64,000 bases of DNA from an uncultured Ruminococcus sp. Lineage in GTDB: Bacteria > Bacillota > Clostridia > Lachnospirales > Lachnospiraceae. Each line of letters begins with the position of its first letter. Position 1 is the first letter of the stretch. This document shows, piece by piece, positions 33,955-42,067 of the stretch. The translations under genes and the position numbers were made by a program. The stretch is from assembly GCA_900066355.1 (NCBI GenBank), contig FMEL01000018.1:1-64000 (forward strand). Reading direction: 5' to 3'. Under the pieces are notes generated by a model. That model made no database searches and was not told the DNA's origin. It saw only the letters and a program-made list of their open reading frames with translations.

Positions 33955-35247
33955 ATGGAACAGTATGTAATCAAAGGCGGCAATCCATTAGTGGGCGAAG
34001 TTGAAATAGGTGGCGCCAAAAATGCTGCACTTGCAATTCTTTCAGCAGCAATTATGACGGATGAAACAATCCTTATCGAAAATCTGCCGGACGTAAGAGA
34101 CATAAATGTTTTGTTAGAAGCAATTGCCGGGATAGGGGCTCAGGTTGACAGAATCGACAGATCTACAGTCAAGATCAACGGATCTACAATTGCAGATATC
34201 AGTGTTGATTATGAATATATTAAAAAAATCCGTGCATCTTATTATCTGTTAGGTGCATTACTTGGTAAATACAAACATGCGGAAGTACCGCTTCCGGGCG
34301 GATGTAACATCGGAAGCCGTCCGATTGATCAGCATCTCAAGGGATTCCGTGCACTCGGTGCATCTGTAAAGATTCTCCATGGTGCAATCGTCGCAGAAAC
34401 CGAAAACCTTCATGGAAGTCATATTTTCCTTGATGTTGTGTCCGTTGGAGCTACAATCAATATTATGATGGCAGCAGCAATGGCATCCGGACGTACGATC
34501 ATCGAGAATGCAGCACGTGAGCCGCATGTCGTAGATGTCGCAAATTTCCTGAACAGTATGGGCGCCAACATTAAGGGGGCAGGTACTGATGTAATCCGTA
34601 TCAAAGGTGTTGAGAAGCTTCATCGTACCGAATATTCTATTATTCCGGATCAGATCGAAGCAGGAACCTTTATGTTTGCAGCCGCTGCAACAGGCGGTGA
34701 TGTAACCGTTAAGAATGTTATCCCGAAACATCTGGAAGCAACTACAGCAAAGCTTGAAGAAATCGGATGTGAGGTTGAGGAATTTGATGATGCAGTACGT
34801 GTTCGTGCAGGAAAGAGACTTCACCGCACACATGTAAAGACACTTCCTTATCCGGGATATCCTACTGATATGCAGCCACAGATCGCTGTGACACTTGCAC
34901 TGGCCGAAGGTACAAGTATTGTTACAGAGAGTATTTTCGAAAACCGTTTCAAATACGCGGACGAGCTTTCCAGAATGGGAGCTAACATCAAGGTTGAAGG
35001 CAATTCCGCAATCATTGACGGCGTAAAGAAACTGACAGGAGCAAGAGTCAGTGCACCGGATCTTCGGGCCGGAGCAGCGCTTGTTATTGCCGGTCTTGCA
35101 GCAGACGGTATTACGGTTGTAGATGATATTGTATATATCCAGAGAGGATATGAGAATTTTGAGGAGAAACTGAGAAGCCTCGGTGCTGAGATCGAGAAGG
35201 TTTCCAGCGAGAAAGAAATCCAGAAATTCCGTCTTCGTGTTGGATGA
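33955..35247 (+). CDS. murA: UDP-N-acetylglucosamine 1-carboxyvinyltransferase
   Basis: A 430-residue MurA, the first committed enzyme of peptidoglycan synthesis, adding enolpyruvate from PEP to UDP-GlcNAc. The active-site loop has C117 in PGGCNIGSRPID, so it should be fosfomycin-sensitive at the target level. GGAKNAAL with K22 and the inside-out alpha/beta barrel repeats are intact. AGAGGTG precedes the ATG, and the gene has its own promoter. Confidence 0.98.
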   Translation: MEQYVIKGGNPLVGEVEIGGAKNAALAILSAAIMTDETILIENLPDVRDINVLLEAIAGIGAQVDRIDRSTVKINGSTIADISVDYEYIKKIRASYYLLGALLGKYKHAEVPLPGGCNIGSRPIDQHLKGFRALGASVKILHGAIVAETENLHGSHIFLDVVSVGATINIMMAAAMASGRTIIENAAREPHVVDVANFLNSMGANIKGAGTDVIRIKGVEKLHRTEYSIIPDQIEAGTFMFAAAATGGDVTVKNVIPKHLEATTAKLEEIGCEVEEFDDAVRVRAGKRLHRTHVKTLPYPGYPTDMQPQIAVTLALAEGTSIVTESIFENRFKYADELSRMGANIKVEGNSAIIDGVKKLTGARVSAPDLRAGAALVIAGLAADGITVVDDIVYIQRGYENFEEKLRSLGAEIEKVSSEKEIQKFRLRVG

Positions 35248-35280
35248 TAAAAATTGTCAAAAATTTAGCAGAGTTACTAC

Positions 35281-35309
35281 TTGACATTTATATAAAATAA
35301 GTATATTGT
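35281..35309 (+). promoter_or_regulatory. metK promoter ahead of the SAM riboswitch
   Basis: TTGACA (35281-35286), a 17-bp spacer and TATTGT (35304-35309). The predicted start is about 20 bp before the riboswitch aptamer. Confidence 0.85.
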
Positions 35310-35336
35310 AAGTTCTGCAATAACTTCATAAAGCGG

Positions 35337-35490
35337 CCTTTTATTCAGAGTGGTGGAGATACAAAGGATCTGAGAAGCCACGGCAACCCCTTTTTATGAG
35401 GAAGGTGCCAACCTGAGCGAGTCATCGAACAATAAGAGGATTGAAATTGAATTCAAGACAGTCCTATTGTTGGGGCTGTCTTTATTTTTG
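35337..35490 (+). promoter_or_regulatory. SAM-I (S-box) riboswitch with terminator
   Basis: The segment contains the S-box hallmarks AGAGTGGTGGAG, GCCACGGCAACC, GAAGGTGCCAACCTGAGCGA. P1 pairs 35337-35344 with 35432-35439. A terminator stem (AAGACAG 35455-35461 with CTGTCTT 35476-35482, then TTTATTTTT) follows. The P1 3' strand AACAATAAGAGG can pair instead with CCTATTGTT inside the terminator, giving an antiterminator. SAM binding stabilises P1 and stops transcription, so metK is shut off when SAM is abundant. Confidence 0.95.
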
Positions 35491-35694
35491 TTATACAGGC
35501 TGAAAAAGTCATAATGCCGTTCGTGCTTGCACGTATAGGCATTTGAATTTGAAAGCCGCCCAATCATGAGGAAGTAGCGATTTTTGAAAAAAATCTGCGG
35601 ATTCCGAATGATTGTAGAATTACGAGAATTGCGAAGCAATGGAGTAATTCGTAGAACATAAATTTACTGATTATTTACAGAAAGAGGTTTAACA
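35491..35694 (+). other. Structured 200-nt leader between riboswitch terminator and metK
   Basis: No gene is visible. Three well-formed stem-loops follow each other: a two-step hairpin at 35514-35542 (ATGCC/GGCAT and CGTGC/GCACG), a nested one at 35561-35614 (CAATCAT/ATGATTG enclosing GATTTTT/AAAAATC), and a nested one at 35617-35650 (GAATTAC/GTAATTC enclosing ATTGC/GCAAT). An expected riboswitch leader would reach the start codon much sooner. Confidence 0.5.
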
Positions 35695-36879
35695 ATGGAA
35701 AAAGAGAAAATTTTATTTACTTCTGAGTCAGTAACAGAAGGCCATCCGGACAAAATGTGCGACGCTATTTCTGATGCCATCCTTGATGCAATCATGAAAG
35801 AGGACCCGATGGGACGTGTTGCATGCGAGACAGCAACTACAACCGGTCTTGTACTTGTAATGGGTGAGATTACTACAAGTGCTTACGTTGATATCCAGAA
35901 AATTGTAAGAGATACCGTAAGAGAAATCGGTTATACCCGTGGCAAATATGGCTTTGATGCAGACACATGTGCAGTTATCACTGCAATTGATGAGCAGTCT
36001 GCAGATATCGCAATGGGTGTAGACAAAGCTCTGGAAGCTAAAATGGGTGAAGATGAGATTGATGCAATCGGTGCCGGAGATCAGGGTATGATGTTCGGAT
36101 ATGCTTCTAATGAGACAGAGGAGTATATGCCATATGCAATCAACATGGCCCATAAACTTGCACGTCAGCTTACAAAAGTTCGTAAAGACGGAACACTGCC
36201 ATACTTAAGACCAGATGGAAAGACTCAGGTAACTGTAGAATACAGCGAAGAGGGCAAACCGATCCGTATCGATGCAGTGGTATGCTCTACACAGCATGAT
36301 CCGGAAGTTACTCAGGAACAGATTCATGAAGATATTAAGAAATATGTTTTTGATGCCATCATTCCGGCAGACATGGTAGATGATGATACAAAATACTTTA
36401 TCAATCCGACAGGACGTTTCGTAATCGGTGGACCTCACGGTGACAGTGGACTGACAGGACGTAAAATCATTGTTGATACTTATGGTGGAGCAGGACGTCA
36501 CGGTGGCGGTGCTTTCTCCGGTAAGGACTGCACAAAGGTTGACCGTTCTGCCGCATATGCAGCTCGTTATGTTGCAAAAAATATTGTAGCAGCAGGACTG
36601 GCTGATAAATGCGAAATCCAGCTTTCTTACGCAATCGGAGTTGCAAGACCGACTTCCATCAATGTAAATACATTTGGAACAGGTAAAGTTTCTGATGGAA
36701 AACTTGTTGAGATTATCCGTGAGAATTTCGACCTTCGTCCGGCTGGAATCATTCGTATGCTTGACCTGAGAAGACCAATCTACAAACAGACGGCAGCTTA
36801 TGGTCACTTTGGACGTACAGATGTGGATCTTCCATGGGAAAAAATGGACAAAGTAGAAGACCTCAAGAAATATCTTTAA
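35695..36879 (+). CDS. metK: S-adenosylmethionine synthetase
   Basis: A 394-residue MetK that makes SAM from methionine and ATP. Signatures GHPDKMCD (ATP-site His), GAGDQGMMFGYA and GGGAFSGKDCTKVDRS are complete. The usual tripartite structure and length are seen. AAAGAGG precedes the ATG. Its expression is controlled by the SAM-I riboswitch upstream, and a terminator follows. Confidence 0.98.
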   Translation: MEKEKILFTSESVTEGHPDKMCDAISDAILDAIMKEDPMGRVACETATTTGLVLVMGEITTSAYVDIQKIVRDTVREIGYTRGKYGFDADTCAVITAIDEQSADIAMGVDKALEAKMGEDEIDAIGAGDQGMMFGYASNETEEYMPYAINMAHKLARQLTKVRKDGTLPYLRPDGKTQVTVEYSEEGKPIRIDAVVCSTQHDPEVTQEQIHEDIKKYVFDAIIPADMVDDDTKYFINPTGRFVIGGPHGDSGLTGRKIIVDTYGGAGRHGGGAFSGKDCTKVDRSAAYAARYVAKNIVAAGLADKCEIQLSYAIGVARPTSINVNTFGTGKVSDGKLVEIIRENFDLRPAGIIRMLDLRRPIYKQTAAYGHFGRTDVDLPWEKMDKVEDLKKYL

Positions 36880-36954
36880 GAGACAGAACAGTAATAAAGA
36901 ACACACTCTTTTTACTGATTTAATAGAAAATTTAGAGATAAGAATATAGTGATA

Positions 36955-36992
36955 TGATATAATGAACGCATATATATCGAACAAATGGTTCG
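36955..36992 (+). promoter_or_regulatory. Extended -10 promoter with CGAAC..GTTCG operator-like site
   Basis: TGATATAAT (36955-36963) is an extended -10 element. Fifteen bases downstream lies CGAACAAATGGTTCG (36978-36992), resembling the Gram-positive LexA box half-sites but with one extra central base. A close relative of this arrangement precedes holB at 41010-41041. It may drive the two-component genes, though it overlaps the metK terminator. Confidence 0.4.
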
Positions 36993-37012
36993 TAATATGC
37001 GTTCATTTTTTT
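36961..37012 (+). terminator. Terminator after metK
   Basis: AATGAACGCATAT (36961-36973) pairs with ATATGCGTTCATT (36996-37008), with CGAAC/GTTCG nested in the loop, followed by a T run. It is a strong intrinsic terminator. Confidence 0.88.
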
Positions 37013-37037
37013 CATTGCATATCGAGGAGGCACCAGT

Positions 37038-37070
37038 GTGCGTCCGCTGATTATCTTAAGAGGTGAATAA
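37038..37070 (+). CDS. Possible 10-codon leader peptide
   Basis: A GAGGAGG ribosome site (37024-37030) seven bases before GTG 37038 opens a frame of ten codons (M/V-RPLIILRGE) ending TAA at 37068-37070. Its last codons overlap the AGAGGTG site of the kinase gene at 37076. The first ribosome site is stronger than that of the kinase, so a coupled leader peptide is possible, but no homology supports it. Confidence 0.3.
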   Translation: MRPLIILRGE

Positions 37071-37075
37071 ATAAT

Positions 37076-38224
37076 ATGAAATTAAAAAGCAGAATTATCG
37101 TCGGATTTCTGATGATCATACTGATGCCGATGCTTTTGCTGGCGGCTACGCTGTTTGGAATTAGTGAGGCGCAGCACCACAATTCATCGAGCAGTGATAC
37201 CGTGCAGGAAAGTGCATATGATATTACGATTGCGGATACCGAAAGCAGTCAGACAAGTATACAGATCATGACGAAGGACCTTTTTTTTACCGCGCTTGTG
37301 ATATTGATTTTTACAAGTGTTTCCATCGGTCTCTGGATATACAGAAGTGTGGCAACTCCGCTGGTTAAATTACGAAAAGCGACGCAAAATATAAAAGAGG
37401 GCAATCTGGACTTTGTGCTGGAAGTAGACGGGACGGATGAATTTGCAGAATTGTGCCGGGACTTCGAGGAGATGAGACGGCGGCTGAAAGAGTCCGCAGA
37501 AGAAAAGGTTCTTCTCGATAAAGAAAATAAAGAACTAATCAGTAATATTTCCCATGACCTGAAGACCCCGATCACAGCCGTAAAGGGGTATGTAGAGGGA
37601 ATCATGGACGGGGTTGCAGATACACCGGAAAAGATGGACCGCTATGTGCGCACCATTTACAACAAAACAAATGAGATGGATCATCTGATCAATGAGCTTA
37701 CTTTTTACTCAAAGATTGATACCAACCGTATCCCATATACATTCAGCAAATTAAATGTTGATGATTATTTTTCAGACTGTGCGGAAGAAGTCGGACTGGA
37801 ATTGGAGACGAGAGGCATTCAGCTTTATTATGCAAATTATGTCGAAAAGGATGTCCTTGTCATTGCTGACGGAGAGCAGATCCGGCGTGTGATCCATAAT
37901 ATCATCAGCAATGCGATCAAATATATGGATAAGCCAAAAGGAGTGATCCAGATCCGGGTAAAAGATGTCGGAGATTTTATACAGGTTGAGATAGAAGATA
38001 ATGGTAAAGGTATTGCATCAAAAGATCTGACTTATATTTTTGACCGTTTTTACAGAACCGATGTTTCACGAAATTCTTCCAAAGGAGGAAGTGGAATCGG
38101 TCTTTCGATCGTTCGTAAGATTCTTGAAGACCATGGCGGTAAGGTATGGGCGACCAGCCGTGAGGGAATCGGAACGATTATGTACTTTGTTTTAAGAAAA
38201 TACCAGGAGGTACCTATGAAATGA
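37076..38224 (+). CDS. Sensor histidine kinase with HAMP domain
   Basis: A 382-residue classical kinase. Transmembrane helices at about 7-27 and 70-88 bracket a short 40-residue extracellular loop, followed by HAMP (about 90-145), HisKA with H160 in SNISHDLKTP, and HATPase with N-box RRVIHNIISNAIKYM, DNGKGI and SGIGLSIVRKI. The small loop suggests membrane or partner sensing. It overlaps the response regulator start by four bases (ATGA). The stimulus is unknown. Confidence 0.93.
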   Translation: MKLKSRIIVGFLMIILMPMLLLAATLFGISEAQHHNSSSSDTVQESAYDITIADTESSQTSIQIMTKDLFFTALVILIFTSVSIGLWIYRSVATPLVKLRKATQNIKEGNLDFVLEVDGTDEFAELCRDFEEMRRRLKESAEEKVLLDKENKELISNISHDLKTPITAVKGYVEGIMDGVADTPEKMDRYVRTIYNKTNEMDHLINELTFYSKIDTNRIPYTFSKLNVDDYFSDCAEEVGLELETRGIQLYYANYVEKDVLVIADGEQIRRVIHNIISNAIKYMDKPKGVIQIRVKDVGDFIQVEIEDNGKGIASKDLTYIFDRFYRTDVSRNSSKGGSGIGLSIVRKILEDHGGKVWATSREGIGTIMYFVLRKYQEVPMK

Positions 38225-38910
38225 GCAAAATTCTGATCATTGAAGATGAAGAAGCAATTGCAGGTCTGGAGAAAGATTATCTGGAATTGTCAGGATTTGA
38301 AGTAGAAATAGCGAACAGAGGAGATGTGGGCCTTGAAAAAGCACTCAAAGAAGAATATGATCTGATTATTCTTGATCTGATGCTTCCGGAGGTGGACGGA
38401 TTTGATATCTGCCGTCAGGTACGCCAGGAGAAAAATATTCCGATCATCATGGTCTCAGCAAAGAAAGATGACATTGATAAAATCCGTGGTCTGGGGCTTG
38501 GTGCAGATGACTACATGACGAAACCATTCAGTCCGAGTGAACTGGTTGCACGTGTAAAGGCACATATGGAGAGATATAACAGGCTGGTTGGTTCCGGGAC
38601 AGTAAAGAACGACATTATCGAGATCCGCGGAATCAAGATTGACAAGACGGCGAGACGTATATGGGTAAATGGCGAAGAAAAGACTTTTACAACAAAGGAG
38701 TTTGATCTTCTGACATTTCTTGCTGAGAATCCTAACCGTGTATTTACAAAAGCGGAGCTGTTCCGTCAGATCTGGGACATGGAATCTGTAGGGGATATTG
38801 CAACTGTCACGGTTCATATCAAGAAAATCCGTGAAAAAATCGAATTCAATACGGCGAAGCCGCAATATATAGAAACTATCTGGGGTGTCGGCTATCGCTT
38901 CAAGGTATAA
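38221..38910 (+). CDS. OmpR/PhoB-family response regulator
   Basis: A 229-residue regulator with a receiver domain (acidic pair E8/D9, phospho-acceptor D52 in LILDLMLP, K near MTKPF) and a winged-helix Trans_reg_C domain (about 130-228; recognition part VTVHIKKIREKIE). It is translationally coupled to the kinase before it. Its targets are not visible; it may act on its own promoter or on genes elsewhere. Confidence 0.94.
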   Translation: MSKILIIEDEEAIAGLEKDYLELSGFEVEIANRGDVGLEKALKEEYDLIILDLMLPEVDGFDICRQVRQEKNIPIIMVSAKKDDIDKIRGLGLGADDYMTKPFSPSELVARVKAHMERYNRLVGSGTVKNDIIEIRGIKIDKTARRIWVNGEEKTFTTKEFDLLTFLAENPNRVFTKAELFRQIWDMESVGDIATVTVHIKKIREKIEFNTAKPQYIETIWGVGYRFKV

Positions 38911-38915
38911 TAATT

Positions 38916-40397
38916 ATGGAAAAATTATATAAAAAACTCGAAAGATATGGTCAGTCGGATTATTATCCGTTTCATATGCCGGGACATAAGCGCAATCCGG
39001 ATTCGGTCAGAGGTGATTTCCCTTTCGAGAGAGACATTACCGAAATAGAAGGTTTTGATAATCTTCATCATCCGGAAGACATTCTTCTTGAGGCACAGCA
39101 AAATGTCTCAAAGCTTTATGGAACAAAAGAAAGTTATTACAGTGTGAATGGAAGTACCGCAGCTCTGCTTGCGGCTGTTTCTGCTGCAGTTCCGAGAAAG
39201 GGACAGATACTTGTGGCAAGAAACTGTCATAAAGCAGTATATCATGCCATGTATCTGAGAGAGTTAAAACCAACTTATATTTATCCACAGATGGACATGA
39301 AGTGGTGGATAAACGGCGGAATTTTTCCGGACAAAGTGGAAAGATGTCTTGCGGAGAATCCCGAGATCAAAGCAGTATTGATTACTTCACCGACTTATGA
39401 CGGAGTGGTTTCTGATGTTAAGGCAATTGCTGAGATTACGCACAAATATGAGATTCCGCTGATCGTTGACGAGGCACATGGAGCACATTTTCATTTCTCG
39501 AATTATTTTCCGACTTCAGCAGTGGAACTTGGAGCAGACCTTGTAATCCAGAGCTTTCACAAAACGCTTCCGGCTATGACGCAGACTGCAATTCTTCATA
39601 ACTGCAGTGACAGAGTGGATGGAAGACTTATTCGGAGATTTATGGGAATCTATCAGACGAGCAGTCCGTCTTATATTCTTATGGCAAGTATCGATGCATG
39701 TATCGATACGATGACAGCAGAAGGACACGAAATGTTCCGTGAATTTACAAAAATGCTGGAGCGGACAAGAAAGAGGCTTTCGCAGTGCAGATATATCTGC
39801 CTGGCAGATCCGGAAAAGGATGTAAATGGTGTATTTGATTATGACCGTTCAAAACTGATTTTTTCTACGGTGAAATCTACACTGACAGGAGCGCAGTTGT
39901 ATGATATCCTTCTGGAGAGATACCATATACAGATGGAGATGGAGAGTGAAACGTATGCTCTCGCACTTGCAGCAGTCGGAGACAGGGAAGAGGGATTTGA
40001 ACGTCTTTGTCAGGCAATCGAGGAGATAGACAGGGAAGAAGAGCAAAAAGTGAAAAAGCTTGATCTGACAGGAATGGAAGAACGTAAAATGGATGCGAAG
40101 TCCATGTACTGTGTCCTGAATCAGGTGATTTCTGTTTCTGAGGCAATGGAAACGGAGAGCGAAAGCTGTATTCTGGAAGAATGTATCGGCAGGATATCGG
40201 CAGAGTTTGCTTATCTGTATCCGCCGGGAATTCCGCTTCTTACTCCTGGAGAGCAGATTACGGGACATTTTATCCGCAATATAAAAATATATACGGAAGA
40301 GGGACTGTATCTGCAGGGGCTCGAAGATTATACGAACCAGTCCATCCGTGTGGTAAAACAGACAACAAAGGAGCAATACGAAGAAACCAATGGGTAA
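38916..40397 (+). CDS. Orn/Lys/Arg decarboxylase family protein (YaaO-like)
   Basis: A 493-residue PLP enzyme of the fold-I ornithine/lysine/arginine decarboxylase group. HMPGHKRNP (20-28), D185 in VDEAHGAHF and the PLP lysine K216 in SFHKTLPAMTQ are present, plus the C-terminal ligand domain (PPGIPLLTPGE). It likely makes a diamine or agmatine, but substrate cannot be told from sequence. As in B. subtilis (yaaO before tmk and holB), it heads a kinase-holB-ricT cluster. Its 3' end overlaps the next gene by eight bases. Confidence 0.9.
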   Translation: MEKLYKKLERYGQSDYYPFHMPGHKRNPDSVRGDFPFERDITEIEGFDNLHHPEDILLEAQQNVSKLYGTKESYYSVNGSTAALLAAVSAAVPRKGQILVARNCHKAVYHAMYLRELKPTYIYPQMDMKWWINGGIFPDKVERCLAENPEIKAVLITSPTYDGVVSDVKAIAEITHKYEIPLIVDEAHGAHFHFSNYFPTSAVELGADLVIQSFHKTLPAMTQTAILHNCSDRVDGRLIRRFMGIYQTSSPSYILMASIDACIDTMTAEGHEMFREFTKMLERTRKRLSQCRYICLADPEKDVNGVFDYDRSKLIFSTVKSTLTGAQLYDILLERYHIQMEMESETYALALAAVGDREEGFERLCQAIEEIDREEEQKVKKLDLTGMEERKMDAKSMYCVLNQVISVSEAMETESESCILEECIGRISAEFAYLYPPGIPLLTPGEQITGHFIRNIKIYTEEGLYLQGLEDYTNQSIRVVKQTTKEQYEETNG

Positions 40398-40977
40398 GAT
40401 TTTTTACATTATGGGAAAAAGTGCGTCAGGAAAAGACAAAATCTATTCCAGACTTGCAGGAAATAAAGAACTGAATCTCAAGAAGCTGATTCTCTACACG
40501 ACCAGACCGGTAAGAGACGGAGAGGAAAACGGCAAACAGTATTATTTTACAGACGAAAAGAAACTTCAGGAATTTAAGACAGAAGGAAAAGTCATCGAAG
40601 CAAGAGCTTACAATACAGTATACGGTGTGTGGACTTATTTTACGGCAGATGATGGACAGATTGATCTTAAGAAAGGACATTATCTGGGAATCGGCACACT
40701 GGAATCCTATCAGAAAATGAGAAATTATTACGGGGAGTCAAATGTAGTTCCTGTTTATATCGAGGTAGAAGACGGTGAAAGACTGATACGTGCAGTCAAA
40801 AGGGAAAAAGAGCAGGAAACACCGAAATATGAGGAACTGTGCCGCAGATTTCTTGCAGATCAGGAAGATTTTTCCGAAGAGAAGATTAAGGAGGCCGGGA
40901 TCAGCAGAAGATTCGAAAATGACGATCTTGATGTATGTGTCAGAAATATTACCGATTTTATAAATTATATGTCATAA
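40390..40977 (+). CDS. Guanylate kinase-like protein with altered P-loop
   Basis: A 195-residue P-loop kinase. The GMP-binding part YTTRPVRDGEENGKQYYF is close to guanylate kinase, and the general layout fits. The Walker A segment reads GKSASGKD (9-16), with Asp16 where Ser or Thr normally binds the Mg of ATP. It occupies the position of tmk in the Bacillus cluster. Possible roles: a divergent nucleoside monophosphate kinase or a non-catalytic relative. It overlaps the decarboxylase gene and has no strong ribosome site. Confidence 0.78.
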   Translation: MGKIFYIMGKSASGKDKIYSRLAGNKELNLKKLILYTTRPVRDGEENGKQYYFTDEKKLQEFKTEGKVIEARAYNTVYGVWTYFTADDGQIDLKKGHYLGIGTLESYQKMRNYYGESNVVPVYIEVEDGERLIRAVKREKEQETPKYEELCRRFLADQEDFSEEKIKEAGISRRFENDDLDVCVRNITDFINYMS

Positions 40978-40989
40978 ACAAAAATAGTT

Positions 40990-41041
40990 TTGATTGGCTA
41001 TTAAAGTATGATATAATGACAATATAACGAACAAAGATTCG
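40990..41041 (+). promoter_or_regulatory. holB promoter with LexA-like site
   Basis: TTGATT (40990-40995), a 16-bp spacer and an extended -10 TGATATAAT (-10 hexamer 41012-41017). Eleven bases further lies CGAACAAAGATTCG (41028-41041), similar to the Gram-positive LexA box (CGAAC-N4-GTTCG) with an imperfect right half. It drives holB and the genes after it. Confidence 0.6.
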
Positions 41042-41076
41042 TATACAGAAACTACAGACAAGAGAGGTGATTCTGA

Positions 41077-42066
41077 ATGGTCAGTTTCAATAACATTATA
41101 GGGCATAAGGATATTGTAAAACATTTACAAAATGCAATTAAGACAGAAAAGATATCCCATTCATACATTTTTACGGGCAGACCGGGATCCGGCAAGAAGC
41201 TTATTGCAACGACGTATGCAATGACGCTGCAGTGTGAAGCTGGCGGAACTGAGCCATGTCAGAAGTGTGATTCCTGTAAGAAGGCACTGGGCAAGAATCA
41301 TCCGGATATTATAATGGTCAACCATGAGAAACCGGGCACCATTTCCATTGACGAGATCCGTGAGCAGGTGATTCACGATGTCGCAGTGAAGCCGTATTGC
41401 AGTCCGCACAAGATTTATATTATCCCTGATGCGGAAATGATGACAGTACAGGCTCAGAATGCTCTGTTAAAAACAATCGAAGAACCGCCGGAATATGCAG
41501 TGATCATACTGCTGACCAGCAATATAGATGCACTTCTGCCTACGATTCAGTCAAGATGTGTACGTCTTGACCTGAAAGTAGTCGATGACAGCCTTGTTAA
41601 GAAATACCTGATGGAGAGACTGCATGTGCCGGATTATCAGGCAGAGATCGATGCATCTTTTGCACAGGGAAGTATCGGCAGAGCCAAAGATGCGGCTACG
41701 TCAGAGGAGTTTTCTGCCATGACAGAAAATGCCTTAAAGATACTGAAATATGTTAATACAATGGAAGTATATGAGCTTGCGGACGAGATCAAGTCTCTTT
41801 CGGGCGAAAAGCAGAATATAGGAGATTATCTGGATATTTTCCAGTTCTGGTTCAGAGATGTTCTGATGTTTAAGGCTACTCAGGAAGTTGACAACCTTGT
41901 ATTTAAACAGGAAATTAATTATATAAAGGAACAGGCGAGCCAGCGCTCCTATGAAAATCTGGAAAAGATTCTGGAGGCACTCGAAAAGACAAAAGTCCGT
42001 CTTCGTGCAAATGTTAACTTCGAGCTTGCACTTGAATTACTGTTCCTGACGATCAGGGAGAGATAG
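41077..42066 (+). CDS. holB: DNA polymerase III delta' subunit
   Basis: A 329-residue AAA+ clamp-loader subunit. It has a P-loop GRPGSGKK (Lys in place of Ser/Thr), a four-cysteine zinc module (C..CQKCDSC at about 48-65), and the sensor-1 region LLTSNIDALLPTIQSRC with the SRC arginine-finger motif. It works with DnaX and HolA to load the DnaN clamp. AGAGGTG precedes the ATG. It starts an operon of tightly spaced genes through rsmI. Confidence 0.93.
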   Translation: MVSFNNIIGHKDIVKHLQNAIKTEKISHSYIFTGRPGSGKKLIATTYAMTLQCEAGGTEPCQKCDSCKKALGKNHPDIIMVNHEKPGTISIDEIREQVIHDVAVKPYCSPHKIYIIPDAEMMTVQAQNALLKTIEEPPEYAVIILLTSNIDALLPTIQSRCVRLDLKVVDDSLVKKYLMERLHVPDYQAEIDASFAQGSIGRAKDAATSEEFSAMTENALKILKYVNTMEVYELADEIKSLSGEKQNIGDYLDIFQFWFRDVLMFKATQEVDNLVFKQEINYIKEQASQRSYENLEKILEALEKTKVRLRANVNFELALELLFLTIRER

Positions 42067-42067
42067 A

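Noticed and set aside
38055..38072. TGTTTCACG within the kinase gene as another parS
   Set aside because: The half-site is not followed by a complementary half.
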